Positions 37,714 through 48,693 of a stretch of DNA of 64,000 nt are shown piece by piece (the first letter of the stretch is position 1; the number at the start of each line of letters is the position of its first letter). The position numbers were made by a program, and so were the translations under genes. A model generated the notes under the pieces. The model ran no database searches and had not been told where the DNA came from. It saw only the letters and a list, made by a program, of their open reading frames with translations. The stretch spans positions 19,539-83,538 of the forward strand of contig QLIY01000729.1 of assembly GCA_003260075.1 (NCBI GenBank), written 5' to 3'. The DNA is from Phallusia mammillata. Taxonomy: Eukaryota > Chordata > Ascidiacea > Phlebobranchia > Ascidiidae.

Positions 37714-38277
37714 TAATGTACGCAGACTAATTTTACATTTACTATAAAACTACCAAGTGTGTAAAAATGACAGATGTTCTGGCAGCTATGTAAGGCAAAG
37801 GTTAACAGATACTAATGTATCCTGTACAACAATTTAATAACGTCTAAAAACACAACCCTTATAGTAACTTAATTTCCCTAATCCCTCGTGTATTTGTCAT
37901 GTTATGTTAGCTAGCACAGTAAGTGTTGTGGTTTTCAAATCGTGTTCCTTCCCCCCCCCCCATTACAAATCATTTGTACCTCAAGTTTCGTCCGAATTAG
38001 GCGAAGATCCGGATTAACCGAATCCGATTTAACCGAAGTTTAATGTACGCAGACATGTATTACATTTAATAAAAGGCCACAAATCGTGCAAAAAAGACAG
38101 ATGTGTTCGCAGGTAATGTAGGGCAAGGGTTAATAGATGTCAATGGACCCTGTGCAAAAATTTAATAACGCTTAAAAAAGCAACCCTTACAGTAACTTAA
38201 TTTCCCTAATCCCTCGTGTATGTGTCATGTTATGTTAGCTAGCACAGTAAGTGTTGTGGTTTTCAAACCGTGTTCCT
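37633..38277. repeat. Direct repeat pair split by C11
   Basis: The copies are 37633-37950 and 37962-38277, with C at 37951-37961. Divergence is roughly 8-10 percent including indels, high for alleles but similar to other pairs here. Confidence 0.85.
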
Positions 38278-40621
38278 ATAGTTCCCCCGCGAGACCGGGA
38301 TATGATAACTCGATTATGATGTGGTACTGCATTGTCGGTTGTAGTTCTTATCATAGCGACTTGGGCCGCAACACTTAACCTATTATGTATTACACCAGAA
38401 AAGCTTGCGATAAAACTGTATGTATGATAGATAAGGATAGTAACTGCAGCTTCTTCGGAATTGTTATGTAACAATGCTAGTATTGTGCGTCACATAAAGT
38501 AATAAAGGTCGGTTTATCATCTTTTAAAGTGTGATAAGAGGGTACTGTCAATTGTAACGTGAGTGTATTGGAAACAACATTCTGTGTGTATGTCCTGCAT
38601 TGTTTGATTAAAGGCATAGATTTTTCCCTTGTGAGCTGATACAAGTTTTTTTTACGGGTTTGAACATTGTCGCTTTTTCCTTGCATTTGAAACACTATTA
38701 CAGTCGATCTGGGATTTAAACCCTGGACCCTACGATTACTATCTAAATCAGCTATAGTAAAAATCAGTAAAAATGTACGGTCTGGTTTTCTTCGCTGCAG
38801 TGGTACAAAGGCCATTGATGGAAAGATTGACAAAGCGACCATTTCAAACACAGCGCCAAAATCTAGGGCAAATACCTGTTAACTCAAATGCAACAATAGT
38901 TTCCATGATTCGTGTGCATTACATCGGTCACGTAGGCTTGGTGGTCGGTAGGGACAAATCGGAGGCAATTAAAAATAATCACTGATGTCGTCTTGGCGAA
39001 ATTATTGCCCTGTCACTGAGACATCTGTGTCGACCTTGCGACGCCAGGTATTTGTGGACGCACGCAAAGGGAAAGCGGTTTGTTATAATGTTTGCCGTGG
39101 TCAACCTTTTTTGTCTAGCCATATGGCAATGCTTGGGAGACCTGCTTGTATCGGTATAACGCCTTCAATGGGCCTGGCGTAATGTGTTTTGCGTTTGAGT
39201 GTGTTATGATTGTTGTCTGCATGAACGCTTCACGGCTGATCACAGTATGGAAAATTTGTTAAGAGTTGTTGAGAAATAAATGTTGCAAAGATGGGTTTGA
39301 CGTTTAGTCGAATTGAACGTAATGTGCGAACCCATTTCTGCGGAACTTTGTGTTGTTGTTTAGTAAAAGTGCTGTAGAAAGTGGACACAAATTTTGAGAA
39401 TAATTTGAAACACAGTGTTCAATATCGCGTCGTGCTGAAACTATAAGGCTTTTAAAACAGGCACCTATAATAGCACTGTCATTGCTATATGTTCAAATAT
39501 CAAGAACATATTAAAAAAAAAACATAAAAAAAATAAAAAGTATCAATAGTTGTCACAGCGTACACGGAACATTTGTTTAATTTCCTTTCTAATTTATGGA
39601 CCATTTCACGCACAGTTGCCAGAATTATTTGCTTCACACAAATTTCAACATGAAAATAGGTACGGGAAATTGAAGCGCAACAACTGCTGAGTAATGCTTT
39701 TTAAGGCGAATCGGCAGAATTGATGCTTCAGTAGTTTGGTTACCAGATAACATGACCCTGCTGCCGGGACTATATGTACGGGAACTGAAGTGGTGGTGTT
39801 TTCGAAGAGTTTGAATTTGGTTAAGTGAAACCAAGTTCTTCAGATGCTTCACCACACCTGGCGACTGTTGTTTCGGGTTCCTCACGTCGCCCTTCATTTG
39901 AATCTTAAGTGCGTGGGCATGTCGAGAGTATGCCGTTTGTTAGGTTATAACTTTTTGGTCCATGGCATAATACAGCGTCAGTTTGCAATAGTTTTTCTGA
40001 AGCGGAATTCGTTTTGTTCGTTTGTTCGGCCTATTTTAAATTAAACTGGTTTGATATGGATTAACCACTTAGCCACAGTAATGGCGTATTTTTTTTACTT
40101 TGGCAAATCTCGTTTTGGTACTAATTCGAACTTTTTCGAAAACAAAATCGGATAATATCCGTGTTTCGGGCTTATCGGGCCCGTTTATACAGATCTGTCA
40201 TTGACCCATTGGTTCCCCAAGACAATTGTAATCGTGTAGACCGCGAAAAATTTTAGTTTAATTAAGTTCAAATTATGCACTCAATTTTACAAAATGCCTA
40301 AAGTCAGGCCAAGAGTTTATAGTTCAAATTAAACTATTTGCTCCTTACATTACAGTTCGTGGTTAGGCGTCGTTGCCTGCAATTGCTTGTCAGGGCGAAT
40401 TACAAGTTGTGTTTTTGCCACAAAGCTTTCCCTTGGGCGGTTGTGCAAAACCGACACTAGTCTGCGTAACAAATAAAAGTAAAAGGGTAGGAATTGAAAT
40501 GCCAAACTCTGTTTCGAAATTTGCAATAAGCAATTGTGTGAGTAGGAGTATATTTCATGGGCTTGCGTAACAGCTAAGTTTGCACTGCTATTGATGTTTG
40601 TTGTTACAATCATTACAATAC
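38278..40621. other. Intergenic sequence with tRNA-like fragment
   Basis: On the minus strand around 38695-38765, TAGCTGATTTAGATAG (A-box-like) and CCAGGGTTTAAATCCCAG (B-box-like) are spaced roughly as in a tRNA, but the acceptor and anticodon stems do not pair. It is a tRNA-derived repeat at best. A SINE-like fragment lies at 39211-39249. The longest frame, 124 codons at 38477-38851 (-), spans this fragment and is not called. Confidence 0.4.
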
Positions 40622-40823
40622 ATGGATACTTTTCGTGACTTTGACTACAGGAGATTTTGCAATATTTTTTTTAACTTTAAACTCGAATCTCCCAGCTGAT
40701 TGCTTGGTGGATGAAGACTCCCCCCCCCCCATGGATACTTTTCGTGACTTTGACTACAGGAGATTTTGCAATATTTTAAACTTTAAACTCGAATCTCCCA
40801 GCTGATTGCTTGGTGGATGAAGA
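40622..40823. repeat. Direct repeat pair split by C11
   Basis: The copies are 40622-40719 and 40731-40823, with C at 40720-40730. They differ mainly in the length of a T run. Confidence 0.85.
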
Positions 40824-41618
40824 CCATAATGAACTTTATGCTTATTTATTCAAATTTGCAAGCACATTTAGTCGTTCATCCTTATGAATTTAAGATAAAT
40901 GTATTTCGCCTTTACAGCATCTTTGCTATCTATAAACAGGCACAAAGAATTTGAGTTACAAATTACACCCTTGAGACCAAGTGAATCGAAATTTTCAGCA
41001 TGCTTTGTTGGCTATGTGTGCGTTATAACCTTTCCTTCTATGGTTTCAGTCACTTTAAAAAATTAATGACATAATTCCATTGTTTTGTTTGAAAAGCAAC
41101 AAAAAATTGTGTCTTACATTTGGTTTGTCAGTAAGTTTAGGAGTTGGCATATCATTGTGAAAAATGTTGTTGTTAGATTTTTGAAGCTTCAATGATTGAC
41201 CCCGTCGAGTTAATGGGAGAATGTGACATCATAAACGAAACGTAACCGGTAGTGTGACATCATAAGCGCAACCGGAAGTTTTTATGTGACGGTTAAAGTG
41301 ATATTACTAAGGGAAACTGATATGCATACATCAAAATTCAAAGTAATTGTTGGACAAAATTCAAATTAAAAAGGGTTTGAAAAGCATTTGTTTCCTAAAA
41401 TGGGCGTTATTATACCCTTTTGTGGTTTTCCACACCGCTGATTTGACTGGGTTTTGTTTACGATGTTAAATTTTAAGATAGGCGTCCATACAGAAATGGG
41501 CGTATGTGTTTTATGCTTCAACATACAAGCTAATGTATCCAATTGGTTGAAAATGATTAACTACATTTCATAATATGCATTTGGCACGGTTTATTTGGTG
41601 TCATAAATATTAAAAAAA
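40824..41618. other. Intergenic sequence, CRE/ETS-like repeat at 41254
   Basis: GTGACATCATAAGCGCAACC followed by GGAAGTT at 41253-41280 resembles the 2431-2460 sequence. No gene supported. Confidence 0.35.
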
Positions 41619-41859
41619 TGACTTTAAATGGCAGTTTTCAATCTACCAGTGCTCCAATCTGTTGTGAAATTTTTCGTTCTCTTATTTAAGTTTCACATCG
41701 TTTCGGTCACGCGCATCTCACGCCAGATACGCCCCCCCCCCTGACTTTAAATGGCAGTTTTCAATCTACCAGTGCTCCAATCTGTTGTGTTGTGAAATTT
41801 TTCGTTCCCTTATTTAAGTTTCACACCGTTCAGTCACGCGCATATTACCCCAGATACCC
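41619..41859. repeat. Direct repeat pair split by C10
   Basis: The copies are 41619-41731 and 41742-41859, with C at 41732-41741. The right copy has an extra TTGTG and other small changes. Confidence 0.85.
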
Positions 41860-43020
41860 ATGCACTAAGTTTAGCCTCCTATAGAATCTCCTATAGCCTC
41901 TGATTGAACCACTAAATACCGGGTTGTTATTCTTTGTGCGGGGTTTTCTTTGCATGCTCTGATATCACGCGGTTCCTTTGACCAGTAGCTGGCCCTCGGT
42001 TGCAACTGCCTTCCGGTTACGTCAGAGTTACGTCATCACGGGTTTATTTGTTTCCTTCGAAGACTGAAGCGGTTATTATAAGTGTAGAAAGGTTAATGTA
42101 ATGTTTGGCTTGGTAGTTTTTGAAAGGCGTTTTGTTTAACAGTTGTTTGAAATGTGCGTTTTTCTTTTGAGGAATCTAAAAGCCCAAATAGAATTAAAAA
42201 AGTGCCATTCTTATTCTTTAACGTTTCGACAAATGTCTTTGCCATTGTGGGCAACAAAAAATTGGGCATTAAATTCCTTCTTAAGTATTGGCGTTTTCTG
42301 TTTTACAATCACTAGTTTGGGCGTCTTTGAGCAATTGTTCATTTGGCACATAGCATTATCTGCTGATCTTTTTTCACGTTTGTTATATTGTGACACTTTG
42401 AGACTTCGACGCACGCTCTTGGTGCTTGGCGGACAATCACGGGGTCAAATGCCATCGTTTCCTTTTTCATGGACTGTGGAAATGCGAAAAAAGCTTTTGG
42501 AAAGTTGAATAAAAAGGTCGTTTTTTTCCACGAGACCGATACAGTTTCTAATATTCGCGGAGACCGTGTAAGCCGCAAGCAGAGCGTTGTTGTTTGTGCC
42601 GAGGTCCCACACCCAGCTATAAGTGCATGCATGTGTTGTTAGGGCAATGACAGTTAGTTATTCAGAGAATGACCAAGTTAGATTAGGAATTAGGTCATTT
42701 GTTTGTGAAGCTTATTGATATGCAAGTGTGCAAACGCATCTGAGTAATAGCTTATTTGCTTGTATTTCCAACGTAGGCCTACGAAAACAAGGCACGCTGA
42801 TTGTACAACACTATTTACCTTGGTATGTATAATGATGAATGATTACCCAATGTGCTGCGCCATAGAATCTGACCTAGTCTTTGTGGTTATTTGCAGTTGA
42901 GGCTTTTGAAAACGTTTACCAGGTTTAGAAAAGCAAAACTTGATGTGCATGACACTTCTACCTATTATGAGTTTCTAAAAATGGAAATTAAAATATTGTT
43001 TTTGCCGATGTCGGCGTATT
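41860..43020. other. Intergenic sequence, nothing firm
   Basis: A 121-codon frame at 42143-42508 (+) and overlapping minus-strand frames show no domain and no splice partners. A reverse-oriented TTCCGGTTACGTCAGAG word with TGACGTAA context lies at 42010-42037. Confidence 0.35.
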
Positions 43021-43650
43021 GGCTTAGACCACGCAACGGAATATGACAAAGTGTTTTTATAACTGCCTCTTGGCAATTTGTGGCTTTAGTAGTTGCATAA
43101 CACTTCACATGTGGTCAGCCCTGAAACATTTATCAAATCTTAAGCTAATAACAATGTGCTTTTATTCCTAGGTGGTATAGTAGATGTGGTTTGTTATATA
43201 ACACTGAGACCTGTGCTAAATTGTATAATTCCTGTTCAAAGTTAGCTTGAAGTTATTTTGGAGGTAGGAACTTGGATACAACAGCCAAAGACATGACGAA
43301 GTAAGTGAAATTTATATTTACTTAAGACTACCCCCCCCCCGGCTTAGACCACGCAACGGAATATGACAAAGTGTTTTTATAACTGCCTTTTGGCAATTTG
43401 CGGCTTTAGTAGTTGCATAACACCTCACATGTGGTCAGCCCTGAAGCATTTATCAAATCTTAAGCTAATAACAATGTGCTTTTATTCCTAGGTGGTTAAG
43501 TAGATGTGGTTTATTATATAACACTGAGACCTGTGCTAAATTGTATAATTCCTGTTTAAAGTTAGCTTGAAGTTATTTTGGAGGTAGGAACTTGGATACA
43601 ACAGCCAAAGACATGACGAAGTAAGTGAAATTTATATTAACTTGGGACTT
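43021..43650. repeat. Direct repeat pair split by C10 (310 bp units)
   Basis: The copies are 43021-43330 and 43341-43650, with C at 43331-43340. They differ by about a dozen SNPs. This is the last C-type junction. Confidence 0.88.
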
Positions 43651-44141
43651 ATTTTTGTGATATGGTCGTTGTGTAATCTATTAAAGATAGCCCTAAGAGC
43701 AAGAATGCAAAAATTTGTTGGAAAAAAATTGGCAAGTAACGTTATTGCTACACAAAAGTAATGTTTTTGCCGTTATTTCTAACTAGCCTACCGCATAATA
43801 AAAATGCCGTTATTTTCAAGTGTAGCCTACCTTTTCAATCTGAATTTTTGTTGTTGGTAATTTGGCGTTTAGAACCTGTACCAACACGCAGACACCTAAA
43901 CAATTTCGTTCGTAACGCAACTCTTAATGTGTCACCGGTTTGACCCTGCTTAACCCGTCAGACAAGTAATCTAGTTCTAACGCTACGAACTGTTTGTCTC
44001 TCTAACCAGGGGTGCGGTTTACTTGCAATGCGAACGGTTTGTTTACCATTTTCAGTTGTACAGTGGCACAAGAGTGGTTCAGTTTGGTAAACCTGTTCTT
44101 GGGTTAACAAGCAAAGTTTTGAAACATCTCTATATTTTGCA

Positions 44142-44166
44142 CTGATGAGACCCTATAGGTAGAAAC
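44142..44166 (+). other. Hammerhead-like motif (degenerate), copy 2
   Basis: CTGATGAG is followed by ACC-CTATA-GGT, then A and GAAAC, matching the copy at 27515. Stem II pairs three bases here. The position expected to be C before GAAA is again A, so the core is not canonical. Confidence 0.25.
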
Positions 44167-44177
44167 AGTGTGCACTT

Positions 44178-47130
44178 TTCTGCACCATTTTATTAGCTTG
44201 ATGCAATTATATGTCCCACTCTAATTTCGGTATTTCCAAAAAACATAAATAACCCATTTTTATTTACTATTATGTTTTGCGTTTCCTAATGTGTTTTTCA
44301 CATATTTTGTGGCGGAAAATGTTTTGCCAAAATAGGAAAAATAAAAATCCGCTGCGGTTATATTCCGTCTGAACGAATTTACCGCTTCGTTTCGTTTTTC
44401 GTTTGACCGTAAACTTTCATATTGTGACTGCACGCAATCTTTTTCGTATTAATTCAAGCGCGACCACCGCGGATATTTCTGCTATTATAGTCATTTTTTA
44501 GCATTTAAATTTCATTGCTAAACTCAAAATCGTGCAAGTTTTGTGTTCAAATTAAGCGTAAAACCAAAAACAACTTTCAAATTCCATTTTGACAAAACAT
44601 TTTGGTTTAAAATCATATATTTTGAAAAATATAGGGCACAGGAAGAACGTTGTTGTAAATATTTTACGTTAAATTGGCCTAATTGTCGTAAACGTTACTG
44701 CTAGCGCGAGTCAAAGGCTTTATTGGGGTAATTTGGTAAAGAAATCGTTGGGAAATAGGATGTTGTTTTTTACAACAAGTTTATCCACAAACAAGCGCGG
44801 CTACAATGACACCAAGCGGTCAAAATGTCATGAGAAAAATTCCCCCGCAAACTAGGTTGCTAAAAAGGAGAAGTTGTGTTTGTGGCTTTGTGAAGTTGTT
44901 TGTTTGGTAAGTGAAATAAAAACAAATTGAGGGGGAAAATATATTTAAGCACCAAGCTAACGTTTCTGGCTTGCTAAAATTACTTGGAAAAGTCCAGTTA
45001 AAAACGATTTTTTCATAAAAAGACAATTAGTTGTTTGCGTTTTATTAAAAGCGTTTGTGTTATTATGGTTTGCATTTTCACGACATTGCCTTTGTTTTGA
45101 AGTATATTTTTTTCCATACTTGTGGTTGCACAAATGTATGTTTTGACTACTTGTGAACAAAAGCAGTTTTTTCATATTCATCAGTGCATTTTTTTCCAAA
45201 AAACTAATGTATGTACCAAACTGTATCAGGTAGCGTGTATTGTAAAGTTCTGTTTTAACCTTGTANATATATTTTGAAAAATATAGGGCACAGGAAGAAC
45301 GTTGTTGTAAATATTTTACGTTAAATTGGCCTAATTGTCGTAAACGTTACTGCTAGCGCGAGTCAAAGGCTTTATTGGGGTAATTTGGTAAAGAAATCGT
45401 TGGGAAATAGGATGTTGTTTTTTACAACAAGTTTATCCACAAACAAGCGCGGCTACAATGACACCAAGCGGTCAAAATGTCATGAGAAAAATTCCCCCGC
45501 AAACTAGGTTGCTAAAAAGGAGAAGTTGTGTTTGTGGCTTTGTGAAGTTGTTTGTTTGGTAAGTGAAATAAAAACAAATTGAGGGGGAAAATATATTTAA
45601 GCACCAAGCTAACGTTTCTGGCTTGCTAAAATTACTTGGAAAAGTCCAGTTAAAAACGATTTTTTCATAAAAAGACAATTAGTTGTTTGCGTTTTATTAA
45701 AAGCGTTTGTGTTATTATGGTTTGCATTTTCACGACATTGCCTTTGTTTTGAAGTATATTTTTTTCCATACTTGTGGTTGCACAAATGTATGTTTTGACT
45801 ACTTGTGAACAAAAGCAGTTTTTTCATATTCATCAGTGCATTTTTTTCCAAAAAACTAATGTATGTACCAAACTGTATCAGGTAGCGTGTATTGTAAAGT
45901 TCTGTTTAAACCTTGTAGTCACCAGTGTGAAGAGAGATGTCTGGCGGAACATAACAGCGGCAACAAGAATGGGATTACAGCAAAACCCTCCCAACTGGAT
46001 TGCCCATGGGGGGGGGGTCTGCACCATTTTATTAGCTTGATGCAATTATATGTCCCACTCTAATTTCGGTATTGGGGGGGGGGCTGCAGCTTACTTATTA
46101 TTTTATTAGCTTGATGCAATTATATGTCCCACTCTAATTTCGGTATTTCCAAAAAACATAAATAACCCATTTTTATTTACTATTATGTTTTGCGTTTCCT
46201 AATGTGTTTTTCACATATTTTGTGGCGAAAAATGTTTTGCCAAAATAGGAAAAATAAAAATCCTCTGCGGTTAAATTCCGTCTGAACGAATTTACCGCTT
46301 CGTTTCGTTTTTCGTTTGACCGTAAACTTTCATATTGTGACTGCACGCAATCTTTTTCGTATTAATTCAAGCGCGACCACCGCGGATATTTCTGCTATTA
46401 TAGTCATTTTTTAGCATTTAAATTTCATTGCTAAACTCAAAATCGTGCAAGTTTTGTGTTCAAATTAAGCGTAAAACCAAAAACAACTTTCAAATTCCAT
46501 TTTGACAAAACATTTTGGTTTAAAATCATATATTTTGAAAAATATAGGGCACAGGAAGAACGTTGTTGTAAATATTTTACGTTAAATTGGCCTAATTGTC
46601 GTAAACGTTACTGCTAGCGCGAGTCAAAGGCTTTATTGGGGTAATTTGGTAAAGAAATCGTTGGGAAATAGGATGTTGTTTTTTACAACAAGTTTATCCA
46701 CAAACAAGCGCGGCTACAATGACACCAAGCGGTCAAAATATCATGAGAAAAATTCCCCCGCAAACTAGGTTGCTAAAAGGGAAAAGCTGTGTTTTTGGCT
46801 TTGTGCTAAGTTGTTTTCTTGGTAAGTGAAAATAAAACGCATTGAGCGGACAAATGCAATTTGGCACCAAGCTAACGTTTCTGACTCGCTAATATTACTT
46901 ACGAAAGTAAATTTGAAAACGATTTTTTGAGATGTAATGGAATTTTGTGCGGTTTGTTAAAAGCGTTTGTGTTGGTAATATTGTGCATTTTTTCCAAAAA
47001 AACTAACGTCTGTACCAAACAGTATCAGGTAGCATGTATTGTACAGTTTTGTTTTAACGTTGTAGTCACCAATGTGAAGAGAGATGTCTGGCTGATCATA
47101 ACTGCAGCAACAAGAATGGGATTACAGCAA
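44178..47130. repeat. Three tandem copies of a roughly 1 kb sequence
   Basis: Copy 1 is about 44178-45265, copy 2 is 45267 to about 46007, and copy 3 is 46084 to about 47155. Copies 1 and 2 are essentially identical over about 640 bases at an offset of 652. They meet at the single N at 45266, which is what an unmerged overlap between contigs looks like. Copy 3 carries SNPs and indels throughout. A short extra piece (46019-46073) lies between G runs at 46008-46018 and 46074-46083. The identical 68- and 80-codon minus-strand frames in copies 1 and 2 follow from this and are not genes. Confidence 0.9.
45266..45266. other. Single-N scaffold join
   Basis: An isolated N between two overlapping copies. 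The homopolymer polarity of the repeat junctions changes from C to G between 43340 and 46008, the interval that contains this base. Confidence 0.8.
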
Positions 47131-47386
47131 AACCCTCCCAACTGGATTGCCCATACAGGATTAAACGAACACTTGGGAGCAATAATTTCTCATCATTTGC
47201 ACCTTGCTGCGCAGACCAAAGTAGCCTGACTGATTCGAGAAGGTAAAAATGGCATTTCTTTGGTTTTTACGATGTGTACAGTTTTGTAAATGTGGAACGA
47301 GATAGTGTGGTCTAGGGGAGATCAAATTTGCTACTTTAACGTTAACCACTATGGCAGAATATAAAAAAAACTTGTACTTTTTACAG

Positions 47387-47399
47387 ACGCAGGGATTCA
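47387..47399 (+). promoter_or_regulatory. Short 5' leader after a strong splice acceptor
   Basis: TTGTACTTTTTACAG ends at 47386 and lies only 13 bases upstream of the chosen ATG of the DRAM-family gene. It could be an ordinary acceptor after a 5' UTR intron or, if the organism is a tunicate, a spliced-leader acceptor. The sequence cannot tell which. Confidence 0.4.
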
Positions 47400-48598
47400 A
47401 TGCTCACCACATCCACCGGGTGTCAGGACAGAGAACAAAGCCGTAACGGATTTTGTGGACCCCTGTCTTGGTCTTTTTTCCCCATTCTCATTAGCATCAC
47501 CACATCTGTGGGCTTTGTTGTCACGTAAGTCACATCAAACCTACGCACTTTTGTTGTCAAAACTTCTCACCACCGTAACGTTCCATGCAAACTGTATGAA
47601 ATCTTTTTAAATCATTAATTTTAAACTGTGGGTTTGTGGACACCAAAGGGGTTCATGAATGCACAAATGTTGGGACTTAAAATTTCTGGGGTGTAATCGT
47701 ACATGCTGGTCCACAAACTTTTTGTATTTATAAAAAAATATGTTGTTACTAAACGGTTGCTAACCACTGGTTTATTTCAATATGTGAAAAGGCTTTTGAC
47801 AACTAGATCTTTTAATCTTTGATGCATACTTAAATACATTTTAAATTTAGGTAAATTCTGTATCCAAATCTTACATGGTCTTACAATATGACAATTTTAA
47901 TCTTTTTTCAGATATACTTTTGCAAAGACGAATTGCCACATTGAGAGATGGATATTTCCTTATTTGAGGTAAATATCAACATTACTCTGTACCTTTACAC
48001 TGTAATATCAAGCTACAAATATAAAATATACAATAAAATCTATTTTGTTTTAGTTACACCGGCACAGAAAATCCAGAATCAATGATCTTTGGTTTAATTT
48101 TAAACATAGAAGGATTTTTTGGTAAGTTTTTACATAAAAGTTTTACATGAGAGAAAAAGTTAAAAAAAATAAAATAAAAGAGTTATAATACACATTTAAA
48201 GACCTTCTGTATCAAAAAAGTATGACTGTTTATAAATCCATTTATATAGTTTGTTGTAAAAGGTATTATCCTGTTAGTGTTCAATAAGAAAGATAAACAC
48301 ATTGTTTGAAGTTATTCTGACTTACTCTAAATCTGATGTCTGTCTGATGAATTATTGCGTAAAAAGTCTCCTAGTAAAATTTTAACCATCATATTTTGTC
48401 ACAGGACTTATTGTTGTGTTTCTGGCATGGAGATTTTATCGACACATGGGTCAAACAAACTGTCTTAATTCACTTGCACTTGTACTTGGATCTTTAAGCT
48501 GCTTTGGTGTGATAATGGTTGGCAATTTCCAGGTAAGATATTGCAAAAAGTAAAAAAATGAGTAAAACAGTTAAGGATCTGTATTTGCATCATTATTG

Positions 48599-48693
<95 letters not shown>

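Noticed and set aside
38695..38765. Possible tRNA gene on the minus strand
   Set aside because: A- and B-box-like words are present, but the acceptor and anticodon stems do not pair and the T-stem has a mismatch.
42143..42632. Overlapping frames of 121 and 97 codons on opposite strands
   Set aside because: Mutually overlapping, no domain signature, no exon-intron structure.
44820..45199. Identical pairs of frames at 44820/45472 and 44957/45609 suggesting a conserved duplicated gene
   Set aside because: The DNA itself is identical because of an unmerged contig overlap. The third, diverged copy does not preserve the frames.
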